A DNA stretch of 64,000 nt from Paramacrobiotus metropolitanus (taxonomy: Eukaryota; Tardigrada; Eutardigrada; Parachela; Macrobiotidae): the NCBI RefSeq assembly GCF_019649055.1, contig NW_026570241.1:1254501-1318500 (forward strand), in the 5' to 3' direction. Below the pieces are notes generated by a model that saw nothing but the letters and a program-made list of their open reading frames with translations, had not been told where the DNA came from and ran no database searches. Shown piece after piece: positions 33,516 through 44,727 of this stretch; the first letter of the stretch is position 1; every line of letters begins with the position of its first letter. The translations under genes were made by a program, and so were the position numbers.

Positions 33516-34570
33516 GGTTTGATGGTCTCGTTTTGCTGCTTTTGGTAGAATCCGTCATTTGGTTTCGAGGAAATTCATATTTCACTCTGGGTCACTCGCT
33601 GCGCGGAGATGACCTTATTAACCGGCGCTTGTTTAAGCTGCACAGGGACACCCCAACCACCTTGCTGCTCAGGCGCAAGCGTGCCGCCCGGCGTCGTGTT
33701 TGTCCTTCCCGCTCCATTTATGTCCTGCGTCTTAGTAGAGGTCGAGTAAGTCACCTGCAGTTTGCTAGACGTTCAGGTATTGTGTAACCCTGCCCGGCTG
33801 CCGAACATCTGTCTGGGCATCTGGACGGACGCCAACCAGCCGCTCAACTTTTCTTGCTGCACCGGAGCGCATATTGGTCCGGATTGGTACATCAGCGGCT
33901 GCTGGTGATCCGGCTGCTGTTGTTATGCCATCTGGGCTAGCTGGAACGCCGGCGCCGCTATTGCCGCCGTCGGGTGCGCTTGATTTTCCAGGCTGCAGTA
34001 TCGGCTGATGTTGCTGTTAATAAACAGGAGCATCCCGACTGCATCCTGACTGCACCATTGGCGGCGGCTGCTGAGTCAAGGGAGGCATTAGCTAGCGCAC
34101 TGGCTGCATTCTCTGATTGTTTCCGCAAGGATTCCCAAGGCAACCATCACGGTCAATCCAGTTGCCTCCCAGGGCGAATTCCGTCCTGCGCGCTCTCTGG
34201 CTCCGGCTGCCCTGGAAACTAAGAACCCCGTTGCCGGTAGTCTGGCCAACCGAAATCTAGTGTTCAAGGTGGAAGCGCCAGGCCGGGATGGTCAGGATTC
34301 GCCGCTCTGACGGGTAATCCGGCGTTCTAGCGACGGCGCCAATCCTGGTACCTGCGTTGGTATGGGTTCTAGTTCAGGTCGCCAGCCGCGAACTTACTCA
34401 TTGCCGTCGCATGGTTCTCCGGCATGCAGCACTAGCCGGTGATCGCTCAGGTTTCCAAGCGTAGGTGCTTGCGCCGTTCCCTGCTCCTTGTACCCGTCCG
34501 TCATCTCCGTTCCCCAGCGTCGTGCCGGGCCAGGCCAATTCGTGCCCACTGGGCTTCCGAAGTTTTCGCC
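33516..34570. other. GC-rich interior of the DIRS-like element, no intact frame
   Basis: Only short frames of odd composition. Taken as decayed element sequence because it lies between the inverted repeats and matches the element's base composition. Confidence 0.4.
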
Positions 34571-34575
34571 GGCCT

Positions 34576-34870
34576 AATTCCATCCCGCTTGGTCTTCTAC
34601 CATGTCCGCATTCTCCGCTTTCAGGGTGGTGAAAGTCGAATCCTTTTCCGCCAAGGTTGCCTTCTTCCGGTCAGTCATGTTCCGGGCGGCTGCTAAGTGG
34701 ACTCCCAGATGGGCCAATTGTCCATTTATCGTGCCATCGGGTATCTGGTCCGGCGGCCCGCTAGTTTTTAAAACTGCTGTCCTTTCGGCGTCTGAAATAC
34801 CGGCTCGTTCGGGTCGGGTCGAGTTATGTCCGCCTTCGGTGTCGATTCCGGGCTGCCGTCTACTAGAGAC
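34576..34870 (-). pseudogene. Gag-like N-terminal remnant of the DIRS-like element
   Basis: Two adjacent - strand stretches, DGSPESTPKADITRPDP (stop) and then a helical, charged run (TDRKKATLAEKDSTFTTLKA) ending in a stop. It looks like the disordered plus coiled-coil front of a DIRS Gag, but no diagnostic motif is present. Confidence 0.3.
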
Positions 34871-35083
34871 ATTGGAACAATTCCGGCTCGAAAAGTGTCG
34901 ACCGGCGACGGTATGGTCGACTAGTCCTGAGCTCTCGGTCGAATTCTGCTGAGTAACCGTTGGTGTGAGCTGGTCCGCTCTCTCTGGTCCGAGTGATCAG
35001 GCTGCCGTGCCGGTGTTCCGTCCACTTTGTTAACTGCGGCTGGTCTAAAGGCTCGACTAAAATGTCACCTGGCTTCCGACGTG

Positions 35084-35145
35084 TGTAACCGTTTAAAACG
35101 ACCGGCGATCGTCTGAGACGACCGGTCGTTTTGGATGGTTACAGA
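35084..35145. repeat. Palindrome
   Basis: GTAACC(G)TTT..AAAACGACCGG and its inverted copy CCGGTCGTTTTGGATGGTTAC flank a short centre. Just beyond is a 36-base tandem duplication (CGCCTAAATTTCAAATAACA repeated, about 35263-35330). Confidence 0.5.
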
Positions 35146-35516
35146 CGCGCACTACGCAATTGTCTCAATGAAAGACTAATATCTGTCTGGTGTTAGTTCG
35201 TTATGGCGGACAAAACTATTTTGATAAAATCTTGGATATATAAAAAGCACTTCTTGCCTTTGCCTAAATTTCAAATAACACCAACATTACTTTCCAGTCG
35301 CCTAAATTTCAAATAACACCAACATTACTTTACTCTAAAGAAATCGACTTTTGATCGTAGATGCACCTGAGGCGTAGTCGAGGTCTCTTGTCTCGTCTAT
35401 GCTAACGTAACTGGCGGTGTAACCCAAAATCCTTTTTACTTTCATGAATATCCAAACTCTTAGCGTAACTCGCACGCTGTTACTCTTTCTTTAAGAGATA
35501 GCGAATCCAAAAAAAT

Positions 35517-35581
35517 TGCCCGCACTAGTTGTAAGCCTCTAATGTCGAGGAAAGTCAATGAACCGATAACTAGTGCGGGCA
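35517..35581. repeat. Short hairpin related to the 11.6-kb MITE
   Basis: TGCCCGCACTAGTT and its inverted copy AACTAGTGCGGGCA are separated by about 37 bases. It shares the GCCCGC(A/G)CTAG motif with the hairpin element at 11580-11721. Confidence 0.5.
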
Positions 35582-35689
35582 TTTTAAGGGAATGTGTTGG
35601 CAGAGTTGCCCGTATTACCGACTAGCGAGTATCCCCTAATATAATTACCCTATTCCCGTCCATACTGCGGCAAAATAGCTAACGGGCTG

Positions 35690-35785
35690 TTTTAACGCAG
35701 TGTGCGGCAAAATAGCCAACAAGCTATTTCGGCCACCATAGTGCGGCAAAATAGCCAACTGGCTATTCCGGCGCAGTGTGCGGCA
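35690..35785. repeat. Right terminal inverted repeat of the DIRS-like element
   Basis: TTAACGCAGTGTGCGGCAAA..CTGGCTATTC, the reverse complement of the left repeat. It is surrounded by additional partial units of the GCGGCAAAATAGCC motif up to 35840. Confidence 0.65.
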
Positions 35786-35929
35786 AACTAGCCTGAGGGC
35801 TATTCAGACCCCTATTGTTATACTGCGGCAAAATAGCCATAGCCTTTGAGCTTTCCAGCTTTTGATACCTATTTCTTTAATCGTTTGTCCTTTCTAAGCT
35901 TTTAAAACCTTTGCACCGTAGCAAACTTT

Positions 35930-36605
35930 CATAATTGGCTAAATCTACCAATCTGCCAAAACAGCCAAAACTACCAGATGAGCCTTAACTACCGGATCAT
36001 CGAGGACTGCCAGATCAGCCAGAACTACCAGATCAGCCAGAACTGCTCAATCACTCTAAACTACCCGATCAGCCTGAACTACCAAATCATCCAGTACCAT
36101 CCAAAACTTAAGCACCTGTACGAGATTGCCTGGATAGCCAAATCAGCCAGATCCTCCTTTTAGCATTAGTACTAAGCTTTCAAATTCTTAGTACCCCTAC
36201 GATGATCAGTCCAAATATTCAGATTATCCAGATTACACCTTTAGTTTTAGTATTTACTAAGCTTACGAAACCTTAAGAACCCGCCTTGACGCCTTCAAGC
36301 TTTTTATAACTGGAGGCCACGCGGTCAATCAGTACTTAGTGATTGACTTACGTCTTTCGAAACCAAAAGGTGCGTGTGCGGGATCCACCATTTAAAGCCT
36401 TTGGTAACCGGAGGCCACGCGTGCGGTAGCCACCTTTTTAAGCCTTTTTGTCACCGAAGGTTTTTAAGCCTTTGATCACCGAAGGCCTTTAAGTCTTAAG
36501 TCACCGAAGGTCACACGTGCGGTACCCGCCTTATTAAGCCTTTGGTCACCAAAGGCCTTTTGGTCTCCGAAGGCCACGCGTGCGGTATCCACACTTTTAA
36601 ACCGT
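35930..36605. repeat. Two degenerate tandem repeat arrays
   Basis: 35950-36150: imperfect units of about 18-20 bases of the form CCAGATCAGCCAGAACTA. 36290-36605: imperfect units of about 45-65 bases built from AAGCCTTTGGTAACCGGAGG followed by CCACGCGTGCGGTA. Neither encodes a convincing protein. Confidence 0.7.
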
Positions 36606-38271
36606 TTGAAACCGTGGTCCGCGTCAGCGCGGCGCGTAACCGCCGCGCGTCCTGCTTGTGTATAATATACAAAACCTGGTAACGGCAAAATTTCGCGAAG
36701 ATGCACGCAACTGTGCAGCGACCCAGAAACCCTAGACCGACGAAGAAAGCAGAAAACGTGCTGAAACCTGACTGGCAGTACTGTAATACGCTTCCATCAG
36801 TTGTATCCTGCACAAGCACACACAGGGGAAAGTTATGCGTGCGCACAAAGTTGCGGGAGGCTCACAGCCTCACTGCCTGACATTGCCGGTGCACTTACTA
36901 CATGATGCCGGTATAGCTAAAAATGTGTTCATGACTTCATGTTATGGAGATGGCTCAGATCAGCCAGCAACCCATAATCATGCAGGGGGAGTACCCTCGT
37001 ACTGTATATCTGCAGAACAGTTGGTGAAATCCAGCTGCAGCATACGCCAGCTTCATCCGGCAGAATACCCTGTTGTCGTTACGTACCGGAGCAGAATGTT
37101 TATCAAAATTTTTTCAAATCAATATTATTATTTTTTCATTCCGCAGAAGCTGTACTTAGCTTTATATTCAATGATCCCATCCTTTCATAAATACTATGCT
37201 GTATACAGATCTGTACTGATTGTTGGTTATCAAAGTCGCGTAAATTAGTTATTAAAAAAACGATTACATTTTAGGCCGATTCCATAGAATGGTTGCGTTT
37301 GCATTTTAGGCCGATTCCATAGAATGACGTTTCATTGAACTCTTTGTGGAGCTTAAGAATATCTACACTACACTGGGAGTAACACATTTTGTCTCTGTTA
37401 AACTACAACCATTCTGAATCGCTATGTAACACCGAATAAACGCTGGGCAAAGATTCTTGTCAGGAAGCTGTCCGTGACTGGGGACGCCGTTAAAAGCTTG
37501 GGTCAACTGTCAATGATCGCATCGAGTGTAGTGTAGCCGTTCGCACAAGTTATAGACCACTGTTTGGTTCGGTCCGACCGAACCAAGCCTTTTACCTGCC
37601 GGGCACATTTATCCGTACACCACATTCTGTGGTCTAACTTGTGCTTGCGGTTACAGTACCAAAGGTCACTGGGGTTGCACACGTACTCTAGATTAAAACT
37701 TTTTTTGCTGTTTATGCATATCATACAGAAAACCACATATTTGTAGAACCATGACCTTTCAACTTTGTAGCGTATTTTGAAGGATATGTCTCCGATTCGG
37801 AGACAGTGCGGATGACTGTGTCTTGTACCGCGTTTTCTTTGCGGGTAATGTGCAAAAATGACACAGAACGGGAGCGCTCGGTGAAGACCCACATGCAAGT
37901 AGTCGATCCTGTTAGTGACAGTCATGCTGCATTTTCGCCTAAATAAAGGATGAAACAGAGAGTGAATTTCAATGCTGCCAGAGTTAACCCGTTGACGGGC
38001 ATTGGCGTCAGGGCGCAACATGGTGTTTGCGATTTTTTCCCCAACGATCAGTAACAGATATTCGCTATCCCATAGCGTTATAAGCAATAAGGGACTTTAA
38101 AGTAGCAGTAAAAACATTATTCAACCTTGCACCTCAAGTTAATTAAAAACTACAGGTGCGCGAAAATCGCTAATTTTGACTTTTCTGAACTCTCCGATGC
38201 CTTGGTCAATAACTTTCTAGTCGATGATTCAATAAATTTGAGATAAATCAGCAAGGTACAATTCATGATGC
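36606..38271. other. Intergenic; one long but unsupported frame
   Basis: A 194-codon - strand frame (37503-38087) has odd composition (many Arg, His, Cys) and no domain. A 26-base direct duplication (TTTTAGGCCGATTCCATAGA twice) lies at about 37268-37326. Confidence 0.35.
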
Positions 38272-38277
38272 TTTATT
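38272..38277 (-). promoter_or_regulatory. Candidate polyadenylation signal of the BEN-like gene
   Basis: AATAAA on the - strand about 140 bases after the inferred stop of the small three-exon gene. Confidence 0.4.
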
Positions 38278-38414
38278 CAGAAAAGTCCATCATGTTATCT
38301 AAAAGTCCAGCATTACAAGGCCATTGTCCGTCAAAAACACGTGTTGCTTGCTAACGCCATTGCCCATGAAGGGTCTAAAAGTACATGGAACTGGCCAGGT
38401 GCGCTGTAATCCAT

Positions 38415-38935
38415 TCATCGTACACTCGCAATGTCTTGTAGCGTCACGTTCGACGGGCCGTACTGCGAATATGGAAACCAGAGTCAGATAGCTTCCGTTC
38501 TAACTGCTAATTAAAAATTTTGAATGATTATTGCACATGGTGCTTACATCTTGGTGCTTGTTGTCATCTGGGAACATTTCCCACACTGCATCCACCAGAC
38601 AAGCGGGATATACAGCAGTTTTGATCCCTTCCAGCTTCTTGCCGTTCTGTTATCAAGAAAAAAACTGCTCATTGTATTCTAACAGAACCGTGAGTAAAAA
38701 CACTAAATAAAATCATAAAACCACAAAAATACTCATAAATGATTACTCTTCAAAATGTATACAGCTTTAGCTGGCTGAAAACACGCACCTTCAGTTTCCA
38801 GTATACAGCACGGTAAATCTCGCTCCGCGCTTTCTTGCCAGTGTTCCCACAATCAATCTGCTTCTGTACAATCGTTTTCAACCATTGTGGCGTAATTAGT
38901 TCACGTTCCGTAAATAATAATTCCATAATCTCCAT
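38415..38935 (-). CDS. Small three-exon gene, possibly BEN-domain-like
   Basis: Exons 38789-38935 (49 codons from ATG), 38548-38646 (33 codons) and 38415-38462 (15 codons plus TGA) are all phase 0 with good splice sites, giving about 97 residues. An ATG nine codons upstream (38962) is also possible. The start LLFTERELITPQWLKTIVQ resembles the LFT-x-EEL opening of BEN domains, and LEGIKTAVYPACLVDAVWEM could be the following helices, but the match is weak and made from memory of the family pattern. If right, it is a DNA- or chromatin-binding protein. A polyadenylation signal follows at the expected distance. It sits upstream of and divergent from the piggyBac transposase. Confidence 0.45.
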
Positions 38936-39248
38936 GATTGTTAACACTTTGATTGCAAACAAAAAAATTCTACTAAAAATATTGAAAAATTAAAAAAACC
39001 ACCTCCGCTGTGAAGCAGAAGAGCTCTGCACTGTCTTTGTTGAGCAACTGCAGTGGTGGTTTGTCAACTAACAATTTGGCGCTTGAAAAAAAACCAACTT
39101 GCAGCAACAAAGCCGGTAATGCTTCCACAGCTGCGACTGCTTAGTGCACCATCCATTGCTGTGATTTCCCACTTTTTTATTTTGCATTTCCTCCCGAGTG
39201 GAAATTTGGAAGATAGTAATTTTTTGTATTCAATGCGTGCTTTTAAAA

Positions 39249-41184
39249 ATGCCCCAAACTCGGGCAAGAACGCTAAAAGAGGCAAAGGATATTTTTGAAG
39301 AGTTGACAAATAGGCCGCACCGGGAGATTGACATTGTTTGTCTTCCACCGGAAGCTGGTGTGTGCTCGGATACGGAGGATATCGATGAAAATGATCTGAG
39401 ACCACAAATGCCCAAAGATGTGGCCGAAGATCTCGATGTATGCTACGAGACTGATTCAGAAGCCGAAGAAGTTCCAGCTCCGAAGCGAAAGAAAGGCGCC
39501 GTTCTCCGACCGGAAGTAGACTGGAAGCCCGACGAGAGCGCTTTCGTGCCATTTCCAGAGAACGCTGAAGGACCGCCGAGTAAGCTCGCAAACGAACATC
39601 CAGAGCTCATCAGCAAGACACCGCTTGAACTTTTCAAGATGTATTTTGATGACATTATTGCGGCTCATATTATCACGGAATCCGAACGATATGCCAAACA
39701 AGACAATGCAGATTTCCAGCTTCCAATGCGTGATCTCTTTTTGTTCATCGGAATACTCTTGTACAGCGGAATTGTGCAGCTGCCTACTACGAGGCACTTC
39801 TGGATGCGCTCCGCATTGTTTAGCTTTCCGGCCGTTTCCTCGAAGATGTCATGTAAACGATTTGAGGTGGGTAAATACACACAAATTATGTTAGTTCAGT
39901 TTTGCCGTCACCTTGGGCGGGTGCCATAAACGCAGATTTTTTTATTCTGTACTCAGGATCAGATCCTGTCGCTCTGGATATAAAACGGGCGACATGTACT
40001 TCCGGTTGCAGGAACTCACAAAAAACGCATTTGTTGGTCGACACCCCGGGCGGTCGGCACTAACTTTGTTTTATATTTTCTAGAAAATTAAAAGGTATTT
40101 GCATCTGGCCGACAACGACAACTTGGATCCGGAGGATAAAATGGCAAAAGTTAACCCATTTTTCGCTCTTCTCCAGGAAAAACTTCTTCAGTTCGGAATA
40201 TTTGACCTGTTTCTCAGCGTGGATGAAGAGATGATTCCTTATTTCGGACATCATTCGTGCAAGATGTTTATGAGAGGCAAACCATGCCGGTTCGGGTACA
40301 AGCTCTGGGTGCTGTGTGGATCACGGGGATATCCGTACACCTTTTACGTGTACACCGGAAAGGACGCTACCGGCAAGGATGTCATCGAACCGAAGCCACT
40401 TGGATCTCGTGTTGTTCTGAACTTGTTGTCTGTGGTCAAGTGTCCAGATGCGCACAGTGTGTTTTTCGATAATTTCTTCACGTCCTATGGACTTTTAGAG
40501 GAGTTGCGAGCGCTAGGTTTTAGAGCCACTGGTACGGCGCGCGAAAACCGCCTGAAGAAATGTCCGTTTCCGGATAGCAAGAAATTTAAGAAAACCGAAC
40601 GTGGAACCCACGCTGCCTGTTCAACGGCCAATGTGATTGCTGTGAAATGGCATGATAACACCGCAGTATGCCTCGCGTCCAACTACGATACCGTTACACC
40701 GCTTGGAAAGGCAAAGCGATGGAGCCGTGCCGCGAAGAAAATGGTTTTTATTGACCAACCCCGGATGATTGCGAAGTACAATAAACATATGGGAGGTGTT
40801 GACCTTTGCGACCGGTTCATTAGTAACTTCCGGCCGATGCTGCGTTCCAAGAAATGGTGGTGGCCACTATTTTCAAACTCCATTGCAATGATCGCAGTTG
40901 CCGCCTGGAGAGTTCATTGTGAAGTAGGAGGTAAACTCACCCAGGTTGAGTTTCTGTCGCAACTGGTTGAAGAGCTGCTTATATGTGAAGCGGCGCCAAT
41001 CACTACTGCGACTGGACCGTCCACGCCGATTTCTGATGCCGCCCGCTTCGACAGTTGTGGTCATATGCAGGAAAAGTGCAAGCGTGGACGATGCAAGCAG
41101 TGTAAAGGCGGCTCGGCGTGTCAAAAATGCAGCAAGTGCAATGTTAAACTGCACAAAGACTGCTTCATGAAGTACCATATGTGA
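39249..41184 (+). CDS. piggyBac-type transposase, two exons
   Basis: DDE/D cut-and-paste transposase or a domesticated descendant (PGBD-like). Exon 1 39249-39866 (206 codons) and exon 2 40084-41184, phase 0, donor GAG|GTGGGT and acceptor TTTTCTAG; 572 residues, close to the usual 550-600. N-terminal acidic region with basic KRKK (about 82), then the DDE_Tnp_1_7 core: LFKMYFDD, RDLFLFIGILLYSG, first Asp in FLSVDEEMIPYFG (about 253), second Asp in SVFFDNFFTS (about 335) and third Asp in NKHMGGVDLCDRF (about 446). The C-terminus is a Cys/His-rich finger (CGHMQEKCKRGRCKQC, then CQKCSKCNVKLHKDCF) as in piggyBac. I chose the Met at PQTRART; an upstream in-frame ATG exists at 39198. No TTAA-flanked inverted termini were seen by eye. 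Confidence 0.9.
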
Positions 41185-41958
41185 GGCTAACGAAAGTTTT
41201 AGGATGAAATATTGTAAATATTGTTAGCATCGCTGGCTTTCTGTTTTTTTAGCGGTATTAGTGTTCAAAACACATGGAAACGGGTTTTGGTAGCTTTAAA
41301 TGTTTTGCTGACCAGTGGTCAATTTCTTGACCACTTTAGTATTCCTCTTTAAAGTACTTTTTTTGTGCTACTTACTGAAGTTATTGTTTTTCCGTAATTC
41401 CTGTTCGCTTAATTACAACAGAATTAAACGTTTTCATGCAGTAGACCGTTCATGGGCATTGGCGTTGGCAAACACCCTAGTCACCACCGCTGACCTATGG
41501 TCAGCACAAGCTCACAAAAAAATCCCTTTCTTAATTGATTTTTTTCATCGGGAAATCCCGATTTTCAAAAGGAAATTCGCACTCCTTCTGGTACCGCCCG
41601 CTGGAGGGTTAATGCTGTAATAAAGGTTGCATATTTTTTTAGACATAAACCTTCAAATTTTTCTTCCAAGCAAGGGTCATCTATTTTTTGAACAATTAAA
41701 CTTCAAACTTTTTTATGTTTTATTGGAATCTTATTTTAAGCATTATAAGTTTTAAGCCCAAAAATGTTTTCACTTTGTTAAAGGTCATATTATATTTCAA
41801 TACGTAAAGGCTCCACGTTTTTATTACTACCACAATAAGATAAATCATTTTTACATTTATACACGTATGCCCTGGTTCAGTTTTTACTATATATGTCAGT
41901 TCTTTACTGGATATAGAGTAAAGGTCACGTATATGTCACTATTTGCCTATTTGCTTAG
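41185..41958. other. 3' flank of the transposase and unplaced 5' exon of the collar gene
   Basis: AATAAA at about 41619 could serve the transposase. The downstream tail-collar gene needs a 5' exon (phase 1, with start codon), presumably here, but none was clear. Confidence 0.3.
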
Positions 41959-44727
41959 CGGCTCCCGGATTAAGCAAATCCACGACAGGCTGGAGCGAGA
42001 TCGAGGTCAACCCTAATGCCTTCTTGTCGGCCATATACAAGGGCTTCCGCATTAATGTCTACGTCACCAAGCAGATACTGGACGTCAACTCGACGCATTA
42101 CTTCTATCCGCCCGGATTATTCATTGACCCCATGAGCGCCAAAAGCTATCTGAACACCCTCCAAAACCGCTTTGAGATGAGCTTTACTGTGCTCATGTGG
42201 GACGAAGATTATGAAGCGTTCATTAGAAATGCCGTTAGCACGAAACTGGGCTCGGAGATTCCCAAAGAAAACATTCGTGTTCTTCCCATTGAACAAATCC
42301 GCATCGAAGCACCAGGTAAACCAATGCATCCATTTTAACACCTGGGCAACAATATGCGTTTTCGAAATATATTAATTTTGGTGATCCATAGAGAAAACGA
42401 AAAGTCATCGTACTAACAAGTAAACCAAATCAAAAACATACATAGCGTCATAATATTCCGCATTAAAAGATTGAAACGCAAACAGCCGCCGCAAAAAAAC
42501 GTAATATTCATATAAGTACGTAATAAGAATAAGTGCTATAAACAGATAATATTCTTATTTCATTCACATTACAAACATGTTACATATTCACGAGGAAGTG
42601 CGTTAATGAGCACAGAAATTACATAAATAATCAAGAAAAAAAGTAACTTTGTAGAATGCTGCATGGCTGTGGCGATAAACTCTAGTAGTTCGTGCCACCA
42701 ATTTATACAATACCAACGGGCTTCAGCGGCTTCACGGTAATAATTTTAATAAAACTAGTTCTTCTGCTTTTTTCAAGGTCTTTTGCCGAGTACGTATGAA
42801 ATGGTCAATCAGTGGATGTCGTACGCTTCGCAGCCGTCAACATTTGAATTCCGATTCAGCTGCATCAATAAGGCTACATGCGATGATTTAGCCCAACAAA
42901 TGCGGGAGAATCCCCAGTATTTCGTTTACGACCTGCAAGTGTCCTATAGTTTAATTGCTCAGCGCAGTGCGCGCCGCATCATTCAGGTCAAGGCGGAGCA
43001 TGTGCAAGCTGGACAGTTGTATAGTCGCTTGAAGCAAGATGTCCCTAATACGGATGTCGTATACATGCAAGCAGACGACTTAACGCAGATGACCCTGGAG
43101 ATTGCCAATAACGTGATGGCGACAGAAGTTGTGGATGATGAGTTCATCGGGCAAGACCAGTCGCTCACCATTACAAAAATTTTGGAATCCTTAATGCAAG
43201 TCAAACCGGAGTCCACTGCTTCGTTCCAGGTAAAATATCTAAACACAAATTTTATACAGTAATTTTCAAGTTATTACAGTTACACTAATAATAATACAGT
43301 TACATTCTAATAATACTAGGAAAGTGCACTCGCTTCTGGCAGGCACTGCATGACCGAAGCGTACCAGTAAATTTATAGATAGCTTTTTTCTACTTAGTAC
43401 CACAAGTTTGCAAAAATGAATGTTACGATTATGAAGTATGCAGAGAAAAATTCTGTAACGGGTGAGACCTCTCGGTCAGATGCATATTCCGCTGCTGTCA
43501 GAAAATGGCAAAACATTTTTATGAGATGTTTTTGCAAGTCATGTTAAAAAATATTCTTCAAAAACCTAATTAGAAAAAAATATTTAAGGCAGTGCATATA
43601 TGCATTAGATGGCGGTGACCGACAGACACCACGTTTTCCATGAGCGCTGAACATAGAGGACCTTCGCTACGCTTCGGTCGATTACAGTTACCTATATTGA
43701 ATTGTAGAAATAATATAGAATTATTACTGTGTGAAGTATTAAAATGTGATATTCTGTAATCTGCTGCATGTACAAGTACAGAGCATATCGCAAAATAAAT
43801 ATAATTATAGCATTATTATTATGACATATGGAGTGTAGTACACCGGATAATTTTTGCTGAATTATATAGGCTCAAATGTGGGACTCAGTCTTCTGGCAAG
43901 AAGAGAACACCCGCCCGGATCGTGTGACCAGCACCATGAACGAATATTACAATAAAGTAGACGACCAAATGAAAGATACGATAAAAGAGACACTGAACCA
44001 GGCCTCCAGCACCAGTGTCGATGTCAGCGTCGACGCCGACGTATTTTGGGGTATGGTGGAAGCCGGCGTCAACACCGCTGTGGACACATCGGACTCATTC
44101 GCCAGTAATTACGAACGGGAGCAGTTCAAATCCACCCTGCGCGAAGCCGCCGGCAAAAGCCAGTGGAACGGTGAGAAGATCATCGTTAAACCGATGACCC
44201 TGATGCGCACCAACACCGCTCGCCTGAACAGTGCGACCACGGTAACCAGCGTCCAGGTGCGGGTAACCAAATCCGCTGCGGAACTGACCAGCCGTATTAA
44301 TCTCTTTGCCGATTATGTGTACGTCCCGCCGGAGCCGTTGTATGTGGAGACGGAGAACGCCACCTTCAGCGCCACGCCCACCGGATCAGTGCAGATGTTC
44401 TACGGGGAGAAGGTACCGTCGGGTTGGCTGCTGTGCGATGGGTCGCAAGTTGACTGCCGTCAATACCGGCGATTATGTAACGTTCTACCGATTGTCAACG
44501 GGACACGGGCGCTGCCGAATTTTGAGGGGCGGATCCCGGTCGGTAGCGGTACGGCGTGTTTACCACGGATTCTCCATTATAATTCCTACGCGTCGTACGA
44601 GTGCAGCGAGCGGGAGTTTGGACAAGCTGGAGAATCAGTGCAATACTATGATCCCAGTAATTCTACTGGCAGTTACTACAGTTATAAACAACCGTATCAT
44701 GCCGTCAAATTCATAATTAAAACATAA
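41959..44727 (+). CDS. Tail-collar domain protein with introns (5' exon not found)
   Basis: Three exons in consistent phase: 41959-42315, 42778-43229, 43870-44727, about 555 residues plus an unplaced N-terminus. The first two exons encode an alpha/beta region without a recognised family (FLSAIYKGFRINVYV, RFEMSFTVLMWDEDYEAFI). The third has a helical region (MNEYYNKVDDQMKDTIKETL) and then a phage tail-collar fold at the C-terminus: GSVQMFYGEKVPSGWLLCDG, YRRLCNVLP, LPNFEGRIPVGSG and final YHAVKFIIKT, the same layout as bacterial microcystin-dependent and T4-type collar proteins. In phage this domain forms a trimeric fibre junction; here it may be an oligomerisation module of a secreted or structural protein. 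Introns and AATAAA at 45002 argue against bacterial contamination. Function unknown. Confidence 0.75.

Larger units (their letters stand above)
31975..35840 (-). mobile_element. DIRS-like element bounded by inverted repeats, RT region deleted
   Basis: Inverted repeats of about 90 bases sit at 31975-32060 and 35690-35785 (core GTGCGGCAAAATAGCCAAC..GGCTATT). Further copies of the same motif lie at 32985-33050 and 35660-35840. Between them the - strand carries a tyrosine recombinase at the left and a GC-rich, gag-like remnant toward the right. No reverse transcriptase was found. Inverted termini plus a recombinase fit the DIRS-1 plan rather than the split-direct-repeat plan of the 8.9-kb element. 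Confidence 0.6.

Noticed and set aside
33365-33787. Arg/His/Pro-rich open frames on both strands
   Set aside because: Produced by the 16-base minisatellite, which stays open in all frames.
35660-35840. Regular GCGGCAAAATAGCC units as a possible CRISPR array
   Set aside because: Spacing is irregular, units occur in both orientations and they match element termini at 32 kb; the genome is animal.
37503-38087. 194-codon frame on the - strand
   Set aside because: No domain, odd composition and no splice or polyadenylation context; its length alone is not enough.
41959-44727. Tail-collar gene as bacterial or phage contamination
   Set aside because: It has GT..AG introns in matching phase and lies between animal-type genes; no other prokaryotic genes, operons or ribosome binding sites occur in the window.
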